From NCBI RefSeq assembly GCF_000371925.1, contig NZ_AQVE01000011.1:40418-104417 (forward strand): a DNA stretch of 64,000 nucleotides. Reading direction: 5' to 3'. Each line of letters opens with the position of its first letter. The stretch's first letter is position 1. The notes beneath the pieces were generated by a model. It was given only the letters and a program-made list of their open reading frames with translations. It was not told where the DNA came from and did not search any database. Shown in pieces: positions 17,384 to 27,139 of the stretch. Both the position numbers and the translations under genes were made by a program. The stretch comes from Thiolinea disciformis DSM 14473. Lineage in GTDB: Bacteria; Pseudomonadota; Gammaproteobacteria; Thiotrichales; Thiotrichaceae.

Positions 17384-18832
17384 ATGGCTCATAGTGCAGT
17401 AGTCTCCTCGGAGCAATATAACTATGACATCGTGAAGAAATTCGCGATTGCCGCTATTGTCTGGGGTATTGCCGGTATGACTGCCGGTGTCTATATCGCA
17501 TCAGAATTGGCTTGGCCATTTTTGAACTTCGATTTAGCACAAATTACCTTCGGACGGTTACGGCCGGTTCATACCAGTGGTGTTATCTTCGGGTTCGGCG
17601 GTAATGCCTTATTTGCAACGTCGTACTATATCGTACAACGTACCTGCCAAGCGCGCTTAATTGGTGGCAAATTCTGGCCAGAATTTACCTTCTGGGGCTG
17701 GAACTTAGCCTTAGCGGTAGGCGGAATCGGCTATTTATTCGGTATCACTCAAGGTCGTGAGTATGCTGAGCCAGAATGGTATGTTGACTTAGCCATTACT
17801 GTCGTGTGGGTTGTCTATTTCATCCTTTACACTGGCACTTTGATGCGTCGTAACCAACCACATATTTATGTTGCGAACTGGTTCTTCATGTCCTTCATTT
17901 TGGCTACAGCCTTATTGCATATTTTCAATAACTTAGCGATGCCAATTAGCTTGACTTCTGTGCATTCTTATAGCCTATTTTCAGGTGTACAAGATGCGAT
18001 GACACAGTGGTGGTATGGGCATAACGCAGTAGGCTTTTTCTTGACAGCGGCCTTCTTGGGGATGATGTACTATTTCGTTCCTAAGCAAGCAGGTCGTCCT
18101 GTTTACTCATATCGCTTATCTATTGTTCACTTCTGGGCCTTAAGCTTCATGTATATGTGGGTTGGTACTCACCACTTGCACTGGACAGCGATTCCTGATT
18201 GGACATCCACCTTAGCGGCTACCTTCTCTATTCTGTTATTGATGCCATCTTGGGGTGGTATGATTAACGGTATCATGACTTTGTCAGGTGCATGGGACAA
18301 ATTACGTACTGACCCCATCATGATGTTCCTAATTACTTCATTGTCCTTCTACGGTATGTCTACCTTTGAAGGCCCTATGATGTCATTGAAGAGTGTTAAT
18401 GCTTTATCCCATTACACTGACTGGACGGTAGGGCACGTACACTCAGGCGCATTAGGTTGGGTGGCGATGGTCTCGATTGGTTCTTTCTATCACATGATTC
18501 CACGTATTTGGAATACTACGCTGTATAGTACCAAATTAGTTTATAACCACTTCTTCTTAGCAACCATTGGCGTCATCCTTTATATCACTTCTATGTGGGT
18601 GGCGGGTATCGGTCAAGGTTTGATGCTGCGTGCTTTTGATCAATATGGCAACTTGGCCTTCAGTTTCATTGAAACCGTAAGCTTCATGCATGTGCCTTAT
18701 ATTTTCCGTGCGATTGGCGGTATGTTCTTCGTTGCAGGTATGTTGGTGATGGCTTACAACATCTACATGACTATTGCACGTGCTCGTCAAGAGGTTCCTG
18801 CAACTACTACTGCAACACCCGTTCAGGCATAA
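17384..18832 (+). CDS. ccoN: Cytochrome cbb3 oxidase subunit I
   Basis: The protein is 482 aa from ATG 17384, chosen for GAGGG 6 nt upstream; a GTG at 17381 directly precedes it. It is a polytopic membrane protein with heme-copper oxidase blocks: [21 protein letters not shown] near the N-terminus, [18 protein letters not shown] (active-site His and Tyr region), [13 protein letters not shown] (CuB histidines) and [17 protein letters not shown]. CcoN is the catalytic subunit that reduces O2 at low concentration and pumps protons. The gene starts the ccoNOQP operon. Confidence 0.97.
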   Translation: MAHSAVVSSEQYNYDIVKKFAIAAIVWGIAGMTAGVYIASELAWPFLNFDLAQITFGRLRPVHTSGVIFGFGGNALFATSYYIVQRTCQARLIGGKFWPEFTFWGWNLALAVGGIGYLFGITQGREYAEPEWYVDLAITVVWVVYFILYTGTLMRRNQPHIYVANWFFMSFILATALLHIFNNLAMPISLTSVHSYSLFSGVQDAMTQWWYGHNAVGFFLTAAFLGMMYYFVPKQAGRPVYSYRLSIVHFWALSFMYMWVGTHHLHWTAIPDWTSTLAATFSILLLMPSWGGMINGIMTLSGAWDKLRTDPIMMFLITSLSFYGMSTFEGPMMSLKSVNALSHYTDWTVGHVHSGALGWVAMVSIGSFYHMIPRIWNTTLYSTKLVYNHFFLATIGVILYITSMWVAGIGQGLMLRAFDQYGNLAFSFIETVSFMHVPYIFRAIGGMFFVAGMLVMAYNIYMTIARARQEVPATTTATPVQA

Positions 18833-18845
18833 GGAAGGGATACCT

Positions 18846-19649
18846 ATGTTAAAGCACGAAAGTATTGAAACCAATTCGGCACTGTTAATTGTTCTAACTT
18901 TGGTCGCTATTTCAATCGGTGGTTTGGTTGAGATTGTGCCATTGCACTATATCGACAGTACGGTTGAAGAAGTGAAAGATCCACAAACAGGATTAGAGAT
19001 GGTACGTCCTTATACGCCGTTAGAACAGCGTGGACGTGACATCTATGTCCGTGAGGGTTGTTACACTTGCCATTCGCAAATGATTCGTCCGTTCCGTGAT
19101 GAAGACTTGCGTTATGGGCATTACTCTTTGGGTGCAGAGTCAAAGTATGACCATCCTTTCCAATGGGGTTCAAAGCGTACCGGTCCCGATTTGGCACGGG
19201 TAGGTGGTAAGTATTCCAATGAATGGCATACCCAACATCTTACCGCTCCACGCTCGGTTGTCCCTGAGTCGATCATGCCTAATTACTCGTGGTTGGCTAC
19301 GACACCGCTGGATTATAGTGATATTAAAGAGCGCATGATTGCTTTGAAAAAGGTAGGCGTGCCTTATACCTTGACTAAAGACGAGTATGCTGGTTGGGAC
19401 GAGAAGAAGCCTGGGGATCAAGTGGTTCGCCATCCAGGTACAGTAGAACGTTTTGGCGAAGCTACTGCGAATTTATTAGATATTAACCGTGCTGAACAGA
19501 ACATAGTGGCTCAAGCTGAAAAGGGCAACTACGATGGCAATCCTGAACTGCTCAGTGAAATGGATGCGCTAGTCGCTTATTTGCAAGTGTTAGGCACCAT
19601 GGTTGATTTCACTAAATTTGAAAGTGACTACTTCGTCCAGTTCCGTTGA
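18846..19649 (+). CDS. ccoO: Cytochrome cbb3 oxidase subunit II
   Basis: The protein is 267 aa from ATG 18846, set by AAGGAAGGGA at 18831-18840; the frame is open further upstream inside ccoN. One N-terminal membrane helix (SALLIVLTLVAISIGGLVEI) anchors a periplasmic domain with a single heme-c site, CYTCH at residues 72-76. CcoO passes electrons from CcoP to CcoN. The rest of the domain (GPDLARVGGKYSNEWH, SVVPESIMPNYSWL) is typical. The 46-bp gap to ccoQ carries a good ribosome site (GGAAGGGA). Confidence 0.97.
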   Translation: MLKHESIETNSALLIVLTLVAISIGGLVEIVPLHYIDSTVEEVKDPQTGLEMVRPYTPLEQRGRDIYVREGCYTCHSQMIRPFRDEDLRYGHYSLGAESKYDHPFQWGSKRTGPDLARVGGKYSNEWHTQHLTAPRSVVPESIMPNYSWLATTPLDYSDIKERMIALKKVGVPYTLTKDEYAGWDEKKPGDQVVRHPGTVERFGEATANLLDINRAEQNIVAQAEKGNYDGNPELLSEMDALVAYLQVLGTMVDFTKFESDYFVQFR

Positions 19650-19695
19650 TCTGGCTACTAGACTCAGTGAAGCTTAATAGGGAAGGGACAAAACA

Positions 19696-19914
19696 ATGCT
19701 AGCAACATGGTGGGCTTGGATTACGGATCTAGGCAATAGTAAGATCGTTTCATTACTGATTTTCTTTTTCACCTTCATTAGCATTGTGCTGTATGTCTAC
19801 ACCAATAAAGCACGTAGCGAGCGCCTTGAGTCGTATCGCTACCTGCCTTTAATGGATGATGACGCACCTAAGCCTCCTGCCCAACAGGCTTCACCCAAGC
19901 GAGATGAGAAATAA
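19696..19914 (+). CDS. ccoQ: Cytochrome cbb3 oxidase subunit CcoQ
   Basis: The protein has 72 aa. One membrane helix (IVSLLIFFFTFISIVLYVY) is followed by a short hydrophilic tail (NKARSERLESYRYLPL) rich in charged residues. This is the usual CcoQ/FixQ layout. It lies in order between ccoO and ccoP and probably stabilises the complex. It is not catalytic. It ends 3 nt before ccoP. Confidence 0.92.
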   Translation: MLATWWAWITDLGNSKIVSLLIFFFTFISIVLYVYTNKARSERLESYRYLPLMDDDAPKPPAQQASPKRDEK

Positions 19915-19917
19915 GTT

Positions 19918-20850
19918 ATGGCACAATCTACACAACCTATCAAAGACCCGTTAACAGGTGCGGAAACAACGGGTCACGTCTGGGATGATACCTTACAAGA
20001 GTTTAATAATCCGCTCCCACGTTGGTGGTTATATGCCTTCTATGGCACCATCATCTTCTCTATCGGCTATTGGATACTCTATCCAGCATGGCCGTTTGCC
20101 AGTAGTTTCACGAAAGGCTTTAACACCGTTACTTACCAAACGGCAGAGGGTCAGGAAAAAACGACACATTGGAGTATGCGTGCCTTATTTGCTAAGGATA
20201 TGCAAGAAGGCGAATTTGCCGTTAAGCAACGTCAGTACTTAGAAAAAGTAGCCGCGACTCCCTATGATCAAATTGCTCAAGACCCTGATATGAGTGCTTT
20301 CGTTCGTTCTTATGGCGCGAGTGTGTTCAATGATAACTGTGCAGCTTGCCATCAGGCCGGTGGTAAAGGTGTTCTCGGTAAATATCCAAGTTTGGCCGAT
20401 AATGATTGGTTATGGGGTGGTACAGCTGATGCGGTTCAACACACTATTACTTATGGTCGTAATGGTTTTATGCCCGCTTTTAAAGAAACCTTTAATGAAG
20501 AGCAGTTGACTCAGGTTTCAAATTATGTGTTGAGTTTATCGGGTTTGCCAGCGGATGCAGATGCAGCGGCGAAGGGTGAGCGGATTTTCAATACAGAAAC
20601 TGGTGGTTGCTATTATTGCCATACGAAAGTGGGTAAAGGTTTGCAAAGCCAAGGCGCCGCTAACTTGACTGATAAAGTGTGGACTATTGCAACGATTGAT
20701 GCGAATGCCAAGCCAGAAGACAATTTGACAAAAATCAAGGCGGTTATTAGCAATGGTGTGCAGCGTCAAATGCCAGTATTTGGTCAACGCTTGAACGAAA
20801 CCGAAATCAAGGTCTTGACTAACTACGTGCAACAATTGTCAGCACAATAA
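19918..20850 (+). CDS. ccoP: Cytochrome cbb3 oxidase subunit III
   Basis: The protein has 310 aa. An N-terminal membrane helix (WWLYAFYGTIIFSIGYWILY) is followed by two cytochrome c domains with heme sites CAACH (residues 141-145) and CYYCH (231-235), and methionine ligands are likely in GFMPAF and RQMPVF. CcoP receives electrons from soluble c-type cytochromes or the bc1 complex and passes them to CcoO. It is the last gene of the operon and is followed by a strong terminator. Confidence 0.97.
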   Translation: MAQSTQPIKDPLTGAETTGHVWDDTLQEFNNPLPRWWLYAFYGTIIFSIGYWILYPAWPFASSFTKGFNTVTYQTAEGQEKTTHWSMRALFAKDMQEGEFAVKQRQYLEKVAATPYDQIAQDPDMSAFVRSYGASVFNDNCAACHQAGGKGVLGKYPSLADNDWLWGGTADAVQHTITYGRNGFMPAFKETFNEEQLTQVSNYVLSLSGLPADADAAAKGERIFNTETGGCYYCHTKVGKGLQSQGAANLTDKVWTIATIDANAKPEDNLTKIKAVISNGVQRQMPVFGQRLNETEIKVLTNYVQQLSAQ

Positions 20851-20880
20851 GCTAGCTAATCATTACTTGCTGGAACAATA

Positions 20881-20910
20881 AAAGGCTGGAATTATCCAGC
20901 CTTTTTATTT
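20881..20910 (+). terminator. Rho-independent terminator of ccoNOQP
   Basis: A perfect 9-bp stem, AAAGGCTGG (20881-20889) with CCAGCCTTT (20896-20904), encloses a 6-nt loop and runs into a T-rich tail. It lies 30 nt after the ccoP stop. It separates the oxidase operon from the thiamine operon. Confidence 0.9.
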
Positions 20911-20969
20911 TGTGTGTTTCGAATCGGGAATAGTGACAGCCTAAATCCAATTTGCTACAGTCAACTTCG

Positions 20970-21054
20970 CTCTCGGGGTGCCTCATTAGGCTGAGATGTG
21001 TTAACGCACAGACCCGTAGAACCTGATCCGGCTGATACCGGCGTAGGGAAGAGT
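20970..21054 (+). ncRNA. TPP riboswitch (THI element)
   Basis: The core is readable: CGGGGTGCC, then CTGAGA, then GACCCGTAGAACCTGATC, CCGGCTGATACCGGCGTAGG and GGAAGAG closing the P1 stem with CTCT at the 5' side. A short optional hairpin (TGTG with CACA around TTAACG) sits between CTGAGA and the P4 region. TPP binding represses thiamine uptake or synthesis genes. The element lies just upstream of thiBPQ. Its expression platform is probably the hairpin at 21081-21112. Confidence 0.96.
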
Positions 21055-21080
21055 AAACCTTGGTTCATTCTCCTGTGCCG

Positions 21081-21112
21081 TTGTATCTATGTAGTGTCAC
21101 TTACAGGTACAA
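21081..21112 (+). promoter_or_regulatory. Hairpin masking the thiB ribosome site (riboswitch expression platform)
   Basis: TTGTATCT (21081-21088) can pair with AGGTACAA (21105-21112) with one T-G wobble. GTAG (21091-21094) can pair with TTAC (21101-21104) inside. The AGG at 21105-21107 is the only ribosome-site-like sequence before ATG 21118, so the hairpin would block translation. There is no T-run after it, which argues against a terminator. This is a hand-drawn fold. Confidence 0.5.
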
Positions 21113-21117
21113 CTTTC

Positions 21118-22101
21118 ATGAAACGTAGCATTCTCGCTATTGCTTGCTCATTACTGATTCCCAATAGTTACGCAGCAAAATCCGAACTTATTGTTTATAC
21201 CTACGACTCGTTTATTTCAGAATGGGGTTCTGGCCCTAAGCTGAAAACGGCATTTGAAAAACACTGCGATTGTGAGGTGAAATTCATCGGGGTTGAAGAT
21301 GGTGTAAGCATTCTCAATCGTCTAAAAATCGAAGGTGATAAAGCAAAAGCCGATGTGATTTTAGGGATTGATGATGGCTTGATGGAAGAGACTCGCGCCA
21401 CAGGGCTAATAGCTGAGCATGAGCAAGCGTTGGAAGGTTTGAAAAAAGAGCTTAATTGGCAAGATAAACAGTTTTTACCTTATGATTTCGGTTATTTCGC
21501 GTTTATTTACGACAGTAGTAAAATTAGCACTCCCGTTAAATCGCTAAAAGAACTGATTAATTCTAAAGCTAAGGTACTTTACCAAGACCCTCGTACCAGC
21601 ACGCCCGGACAAGGTTTGATGAACTGGATGAATACGGTTTACGGTGATGAGACTGCTCAAGCATGGACAGCTTTAGCTCAGCATACCGTAACAGTTACTA
21701 AAGGTTGGTGGGATGCGTATAGCATGTTCTTAAAAGGGGGAGCGGATTATGTTTTGAGTTATACCACTTCACCGGCTTATCATGTGATTAGTGAAAGTAA
21801 GACACAATATAAAGCAGCAGAATTTTCAGAAGGGCATGTCGCGCAAATTGAATTAGCTGCTATTTTGAAAACTAGCAAACAGCCAGTGTTAGCTAAGCAG
21901 TTTTTGAGCTTTTTAATTTCGCCTGAAGCACAAGCTATTATTCCAGTAACGAATTGGATGTTGCCTGTCGTGGATGGTATTGAATTGCCACCAGTATTTG
22001 GTGAGTTAGTAAAGCCAAAACCTATCGGTTTTACGCCTAGTGAAATTTCTAAAAGACGTGAAGACTGGATTAAAACATGGCGTGCTGCTGCGGCTAAATG
22101 A
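21118..22101 (+). CDS. thiB: Thiamine ABC transporter substrate-binding protein
   Basis: The protein is 327 aa from ATG 21118, whose product starts with a clear signal peptide (MKRSILAIACSLLIPNSYA). The frame is open back into the riboswitch but that part is noncoding. The mature protein begins LIVYTYDSFISEWGSGPKL, typical of ThiB, and contains YDFGYFAFIYDSSKI and PVTNWMLPVV. It captures thiamine, TMP or TPP in the periplasm for ThiPQ. It overlaps thiP by 4 nt (ATGA). Regulation by the upstream TPP riboswitch is expected. Confidence 0.93.
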   Translation: MKRSILAIACSLLIPNSYAAKSELIVYTYDSFISEWGSGPKLKTAFEKHCDCEVKFIGVEDGVSILNRLKIEGDKAKADVILGIDDGLMEETRATGLIAEHEQALEGLKKELNWQDKQFLPYDFGYFAFIYDSSKISTPVKSLKELINSKAKVLYQDPRTSTPGQGLMNWMNTVYGDETAQAWTALAQHTVTVTKGWWDAYSMFLKGGADYVLSYTTSPAYHVISESKTQYKAAEFSEGHVAQIELAAILKTSKQPVLAKQFLSFLISPEAQAIIPVTNWMLPVVDGIELPPVFGELVKPKPIGFTPSEISKRREDWIKTWRAAAAK

Positions 22102-23660
22102 GAAAATTAGGCTATTTGGTGCTGTTGCTCCAATCAGGCGTAACAGTACTAGCGTTTTATGGCTTATTGCGCTTTGACAATACGCATCTTGATCTAAGTT
22201 TGTTCAAAGATCCTTATCTTCAAGCCATTATTGGGTTTTCGCTTAAACAGGCTGTCTTGAGTAGTGTTTTATCAGTGACTCTAGGGTTAATGATTGCACG
22301 ATTGCTTTATTATACGCCTCATTTATGGGCAAAAAATTTATTCCTCACTTTATGCCTCTTGTGCTTTGTATTGCCTAGTTTCGTCTTAATTACTGGTCTA
22401 GTTGTTTTATTAGGGCAATCCGGTTGGCTAACCCCCTATTTGGGTGAGAGCTGGAACCTTTATGGTTTGAAAGGTATTTTAATTGCCCATGTTTTCCTCA
22501 ATATGCCCTATGTGGTTCGTGTTATTTATTTGCATCTCAATCAAATTCCGGCGAGCAGTTGGATGTTAGCAAGGCAGTTGAAGTTATCAAGATGGGAGAA
22601 AATAAAATACTTAGAGTGGGGAGCTTTAAAAGCGACTATAACTTATTTACTAGGCTTTATATTTATCCTCTGTTTCAATAGCTTTGCAGTGGTGTTAGCT
22701 TTGGGAGGTGGGCCACAGGCAACAACATTAGAGTTGGCAATCTATCAGGCGCTGAAATATAGCTTTAATCTTAGTGAGGCAGTGACCTTAGCGTGGTTGC
22801 AATGTGCGATAGCAGGCGGGGCTTTATTGTTTATAATACGCTTTAATAAATTTAATTGGCTATCGCCTACCAATAATAAAATAGCATACCTACCAGAGAT
22901 TCATAACAGCAAAAAATTCTTAGCTTATCTTTTATATACCTTATTATGGCTGATTCTGCTATTACCCCTGCTGGCATTATTGCCTGAAAGTATTTCCGTT
23001 AATTGGAAAGATTTTGCTTTTAAAGGCTTATTAGAAGCTGTCGGTACAAGTCTTGCGTTAAGTTTTATTAGTGCTGTGAGTAGTCTTTTCTTGGCTTATT
23101 TTATTTTGCTACTAATGCGTTATGCACGCAAAGCTACTAATAAATATCAGAAAATATGGCTCGATTTTCTAGCCAATCAACACATGGTGGCCCCGACTAT
23201 GGTTTTGTCTACAGGTATCTATATTTATTTATTAAATAAAATTGATATAGAGCAATGGGGTGTTTTCGTACTAATCTTATTGAATACCCTGCTTATTCTT
23301 CCATTTATTTTACAGAATATACGAACAAGTCTTTTGAGCTATGATGATCAATATGTACGTCTGGTAAGTGTGTTGAAATTGAGTTTTAGAGTAAAAGTTT
23401 TTTTAGAATTTAGGGCGCTGCAGCCAGTAGTTGTGCATGCATTAATAGTAGGGATTTTACTAGTGCTTGGTGATATAGCTGTATTTGCTTTATTTGGTAA
23501 TAAAGAGTGGAGCACTTTGCCATGGCTAATTTATAGTTATATTGGTAGTTATAAATTGTCAGAAGCATCTCTCGTATCAACGATTTTTCTACTATTGTGT
23601 TTGTTCTTGGTGCTACAGATGGATAAGCATAATAAGGATATAGGTTCGAATCATGCTTAA
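22098..23660 (+). CDS. thiP: Thiamine ABC transporter permease
   Basis: The protein has 520 aa and about 12 membrane helices in two halves, the ThiP fused permease layout. EAA-type loops that contact the ATPase are seen as SSWMLARQLKLSRWEKIKYLEW and a second near LVSVLKLSFRVKVFLEFRAL (both cited within 20 residues: ARQLKLSRWEKIKYLEW, VLKLSFRVKVFLEFRAL). The protein forms the membrane channel of the thiamine importer. It starts by ATGA overlap with thiB and overlaps thiQ by 8 nt. Bases in the second half are richer in A and T than in thiB. Confidence 0.92.
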   Translation: MRKLGYLVLLLQSGVTVLAFYGLLRFDNTHLDLSLFKDPYLQAIIGFSLKQAVLSSVLSVTLGLMIARLLYYTPHLWAKNLFLTLCLLCFVLPSFVLITGLVVLLGQSGWLTPYLGESWNLYGLKGILIAHVFLNMPYVVRVIYLHLNQIPASSWMLARQLKLSRWEKIKYLEWGALKATITYLLGFIFILCFNSFAVVLALGGGPQATTLELAIYQALKYSFNLSEAVTLAWLQCAIAGGALLFIIRFNKFNWLSPTNNKIAYLPEIHNSKKFLAYLLYTLLWLILLLPLLALLPESISVNWKDFAFKGLLEAVGTSLALSFISAVSSLFLAYFILLLMRYARKATNKYQKIWLDFLANQHMVAPTMVLSTGIYIYLLNKIDIEQWGVFVLILLNTLLILPFILQNIRTSLLSYDDQYVRLVSVLKLSFRVKVFLEFRALQPVVVHALIVGILLVLGDIAVFALFGNKEWSTLPWLIYSYIGSYKLSEASLVSTIFLLLCLFLVLQMDKHNKDIGSNHA

Positions 23661-24258
23661 AGTTAATAAAATTGTATTGCAAAGAGGCACGTGGCAGCGC
23701 ACTTATAATTTTTCTGTGCAAACAGGGGAGATTGTGACAATTCAAGGGCAGAGTGGGGCTGGAAAAACAGCATTGCTCATGGCCATTGCTGGATTTGAAA
23801 AAATTTATGAAGGAGAGATTGGCTGGCAGGGAAAAAGCTTAAGTCGATTAGCTGTAGAACAAAGACCCATTATGATGCTTTTTCAAGATCATAATTTATT
23901 TGAGCATATTTTAGTAAAAGATAATTTATTTTTAGGTCTTAGTCGAGAATTTGATTATTTAAAGCAAAAAATGCTAGCGGCAGCGCAGGCTTTAGGAATA
24001 GGGGAATTAGTAGAACGTAAACCCAGTGGATTATCCGGTGGGCAAAGACAGCGTGTAGGGATTATTAGAGCTTTATTAAGACCCGAGCCACTAGTGTTAT
24101 TAGACGAACCCTTGGCTGAATTGGATGAGTTTACGCGTTTTCACACCAGTCAATGGATTAAAGACCATGCCAAGATGCAGCAAAAAACCGTCTTGCTAGT
24201 AACTCACCAGCAAGAGGATGTAGAAAGAATAGGGGATTGGAATTTAGTGTTGGATTAG
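23653..24258 (+). CDS. thiQ: Thiamine ABC transporter ATPase
   Basis: The protein has 201 aa. Walker A is GQSGAGKT (residues 32-39), the signature is LSGGQRQRVG and Walker B is LVLLDEPLAELDE. It is short for an ABC ATPase, as ThiQ proteins are. It powers thiamine uptake with ThiP. It overlaps thiP by 8 nt and its stop overlaps the end of galE on the other strand by 4 nt. No terminator is visible between the two convergent genes. Confidence 0.93.
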   Translation: MLKVNKIVLQRGTWQRTYNFSVQTGEIVTIQGQSGAGKTALLMAIAGFEKIYEGEIGWQGKSLSRLAVEQRPIMMLFQDHNLFEHILVKDNLFLGLSREFDYLKQKMLAAAQALGIGELVERKPSGLSGGQRQRVGIIRALLRPEPLVLLDEPLAELDEFTRFHTSQWIKDHAKMQQKTVLLVTHQQEDVERIGDWNLVLD

Positions 24259-25265
24259 ATAGAATAGCCATTTGGATTATTAGATTGCCAACGCCATGCG
24301 TCTTTTAACATGGCATTGAGGTCGCGTTTGGCGACCCAGTTTAGTTTTCGTTGAGCTTTACTGGCATCTGCCCATGTGGCAGCTATGTCCCCTTCACGAC
24401 GATTAGTGATTTGGTAAGAGAGTTTTTGTCGAATAACTTTTTCAAAAGTATTAACTAACTCTAATACAGAAGTACCTCGTCCTGTTCCTAAATTATAAAT
24501 CTCAAGTCCATTCTTTAAATGTTCTAGCGCTCTTAAATGAGCTTCAGCGAGATCTACAACATGAATATAGTCGCGAATACAAGTACCATCGGGGGTTGGA
24601 TAATCATTTCCAAAAATGGATAAGTATTCAAGCTTACCAATCGCTACTTGCGTGACAAAGGGTAGTAAGTTATTGGGAATACCTTGAGGGTCTTCACCAA
24701 TTAACCCAGATTCATGTGCTCCAATGGGATTGAAATAACGTAATAGGCTGATATTCCAGCGCTTATCAGCAAGGCTTAAATCAGTGAGAATCTGTTCAAC
24801 CATTGCTTTAGATGTGCCATAAGGATTAGTAGTTTTTCCTCTAGGCATAGTTTCTACATAAGGTACAGGTGCATCCTCTCCATAAACAGTAGCGGAAGAG
24901 CTAAAGACAATATTTCGCACTTCTGCTGCTTGCATAGCCTCTAATAAAACCAGTGTGCCATAGACATTATTGCGGTAGTACTCTAATGGTTTTTGTACAC
25001 TTTCTCCTACCGCTTTTAACCCTGCGAAATGAATGACACTATCAATGGTTTCTTGTTTAAAGATTTGCTGCAATAAAACCTTATCTTGAATATCGCCTTG
25101 GTAAAAGGTGAGTGCTTTTCCAGTAATATGTTGCACGCGATGTAAAGATTCAATACTCGCATTGCACAAATTATCTAACGCTGCTATAGCATAACCTTGC
25201 TCTAATAAAGTTAGAACAGTATGTGAACCTATATAACCTGCGCCGCCTGTAATTAAAATCGTCAT
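24255..25265 (-). CDS. galE: UDP-glucose 4-epimerase
   Basis: The protein has 336 aa. The NAD site is [12 protein letters not shown] at residues 4-15, the catalytic S-Y-K set is in FSSSATVYG and [12 protein letters not shown], and [15 protein letters not shown] and [14 protein letters not shown] are typical of GalE. It interconverts UDP-glucose and UDP-galactose (or the GlcNAc forms) in the cytosol. It is the last gene of the minus-strand glycan cluster and overlaps cysNC by 4 nt. The nearby CysDNC genes could supply PAPS for sulfation. Confidence 0.93.
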   Translation of the reverse strand: MTILITGGAGYIGSHTVLTLLEQGYAIAALDNLCNASIESLHRVQHITGKALTFYQGDIQDKVLLQQIFKQETIDSVIHFAGLKAVGESVQKPLEYYRNNVYGTLVLLEAMQAAEVRNIVFSSSATVYGEDAPVPYVETMPRGKTTNPYGTSKAMVEQILTDLSLADKRWNISLLRYFNPIGAHESGLIGEDPQGIPNNLLPFVTQVAIGKLEYLSIFGNDYPTPDGTCIRDYIHVVDLAEAHLRALEHLKNGLEIYNLGTGRGTSVLELVNTFEKVIRQKLSYQITNRREGDIAATWADASKAQRKLNWVAKRDLNAMLKDAWRWQSNNPNGYSI

Positions 25266-27139
25266 AGTAATTGCTTTAAAATTTGTTCAACACATTGATC
25301 GGTAGTACATTGATGCGTTTGAATATGTATATCTGCCTGAGTAGGGACTTCGTAGGGACTGTCTATACCTGTGAAGTTCTTCAATTGCCCTGCACGTGCT
25401 TTCTTATATAAACCTTTCACATCACGTTCTTCGCAAATTGCTAGAGGGGTGTCAACAAATACTTCGAGAAACTCATCGTTAGCAAATAATTCACGTGCCA
25501 TTTGGCGTTCATTGCGAAACGGTGAAATAAAACTGACCAATACAATTAGTCCCGCATCGACCATGAGTTTTGCGACTTCAGCAACACGGCGAATATTTTC
25601 TACACGATCTTGTTCAGTAAAACCTAAATCACGATTTAAACCGTGACGTACATTATCACCATCCAGAATATAAGTGTGTTTACCTTCAGCATGTAGGCGT
25701 TTTTCTAATAAATTGGCAATCGTTGATTTACCTGAACCCGATAGTCCTGTAAACCAAAGACATTTCGGTTGTTGATGTTTTTGTGCAGCGCGTGCAGATT
25801 GATTGATTTCTAATGCTTGCCAATGAATATTACTGGCGCGACGCAATGCGAATTCAATCATGCCAGCACCTACCGTTTGGAAGGTGAGTTTATCAATGAG
25901 GATAAAGCTGCCTAGCTGGCGATTTTGCTGATAAGGTTCAAATACTATAGGGGTGCTAGTGGATAATTTAATGGTAGCGATTTCATTTAGACTCAATTGT
26001 TTAGCCGCTAAATGAGCACCTGTATTAACATCCTCGCGGAATTTTATTTCAGTAATAGTAGCAGTGACTTCTTTAGTCGCCAATTTCAAAAAATATTGGC
26101 GTCCAGGTGACATAGAATGCTCACTCATCCAAAGCAGACGCGCTTCAAATTGATCAGCGACTTCAGGTGGATGATCGCATGCCACCAATACATCACCGCG
26201 ACTAATATCAACTTCATCCGTAAGTGTTATGGTAATCGATTCCCCCAGTGTTGCCATTTCAACTTCAGATAACCCCTTAATAATAGTTTTAACGGTGGTG
26301 GTAATACCTGAAGGTAATACACGAATGGCATCACCTTTTTGGACGGTGCCTTCTACTAAGCGCCCACAATACCCACGAAAATCAAGGTTGGGGCGATTGA
26401 CATATTGAACGGGTAAACGAAACGGTTGTAGCTCCTGGGCTTTTGCTAGATCGAGAGCATCCAAATAATCAATTAAACTGAGTCCTGGGTACCAAGGTGT
26501 TTTAGCACTTTTACTGAATATATTATCGCCGTCTAAACCCGATACAGGAATAATCTGAAGGGTCTTAAAACCAAAAGGCTCAACGAAGTTTTTATAGTCT
26601 TGACTAATTTGATTAAAGATAGCTTGGTCGAAGTTGACTAAATCCATCTTATTAATGGCGAGAATAATATGCCGTATCCCCATTAAGGAAACAATACGAC
26701 TATGGCGGCGGGTTTGTGTGAGAATACCTTTACGAGCATCAATCAATATAATAGCCACATCAGCCGTCGACGCACCCGTGGCCATATTACGTGTGTATTG
26801 CTCATGGCCGGGGGTATCCGCCACAATATAATGGCGTTTATCCGTAGCAAAAAAACGATAAGCTACATCGATGGTAATCCCTTGTTCGCGTTCCGCCTGT
26901 AAACCATCTACTAATAAAGCAAGATCGAGTTTTTCGCCTTGTGTGCCGTAGTGTTTTGAATCCTTTTCTAAGGATTGTAATTGGTCGTCAAAAATATTTT
27001 TACTTTCATATAGTAAACGACCAATTAAAGTACTTTTGCCATCATCCACACTGCCGCAGGTAATAAAACGTAAGGTGGATTTGCTTTCTTGTGCTTTTAA
27101 ATAAGCAACGATATCTATTGAATTATTGACCTGATTCAT
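25262..27139 (-). CDS. cysNC: Bifunctional sulfate adenylyltransferase subunit 1 / APS kinase
   Basis: The protein has 625 aa and is a natural CysN-CysC fusion. The N-terminal half is an EF-Tu-like GTPase ([45 protein letters not shown]). The C-terminal APS kinase starts near residue 450 with [12 protein letters not shown], then [20 protein letters not shown] and [12 protein letters not shown]. The pair CysD/CysN makes APS from sulfate and ATP; the CysC part phosphorylates APS to PAPS. It shares one base with the cysD stop (TAATG) and overlaps galE by 4 nt. Confidence 0.95.
   Translation of the reverse strand: MNQVNNSIDIVAYLKAQESKSTLRFITCGSVDDGKSTLIGRLLYESKNIFDDQLQSLEKDSKHYGTQGEKLDLALLVDGLQAEREQGITIDVAYRFFATDKRHYIVADTPGHEQYTRNMATGASTADVAIILIDARKGILTQTRRHSRIVSLMGIRHIILAINKMDLVNFDQAIFNQISQDYKNFVEPFGFKTLQIIPVSGLDGDNIFSKSAKTPWYPGLSLIDYLDALDLAKAQELQPFRLPVQYVNRPNLDFRGYCGRLVEGTVQKGDAIRVLPSGITTTVKTIIKGLSEVEMATLGESITITLTDEVDISRGDVLVACDHPPEVADQFEARLLWMSEHSMSPGRQYFLKLATKEVTATITEIKFREDVNTGAHLAAKQLSLNEIATIKLSTSTPIVFEPYQQNRQLGSFILIDKLTFQTVGAGMIEFALRRASNIHWQALEINQSARAAQKHQQPKCLWFTGLSGSGKSTIANLLEKRLHAEGKHTYILDGDNVRHGLNRDLGFTEQDRVENIRRVAEVAKLMVDAGLIVLVSFISPFRNERQMARELFANDEFLEVFVDTPLAICEERDVKGLYKKARAGQLKNFTGIDSPYEVPTQADIHIQTHQCTTDQCVEQILKQLL

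Noticed and set aside
23640..23660. GGTTCGAATC sequence resembling a tRNA T-loop
   Set aside because: It lies inside the thiP/thiQ overlap and no acceptor, D or anticodon arms can be formed around it.
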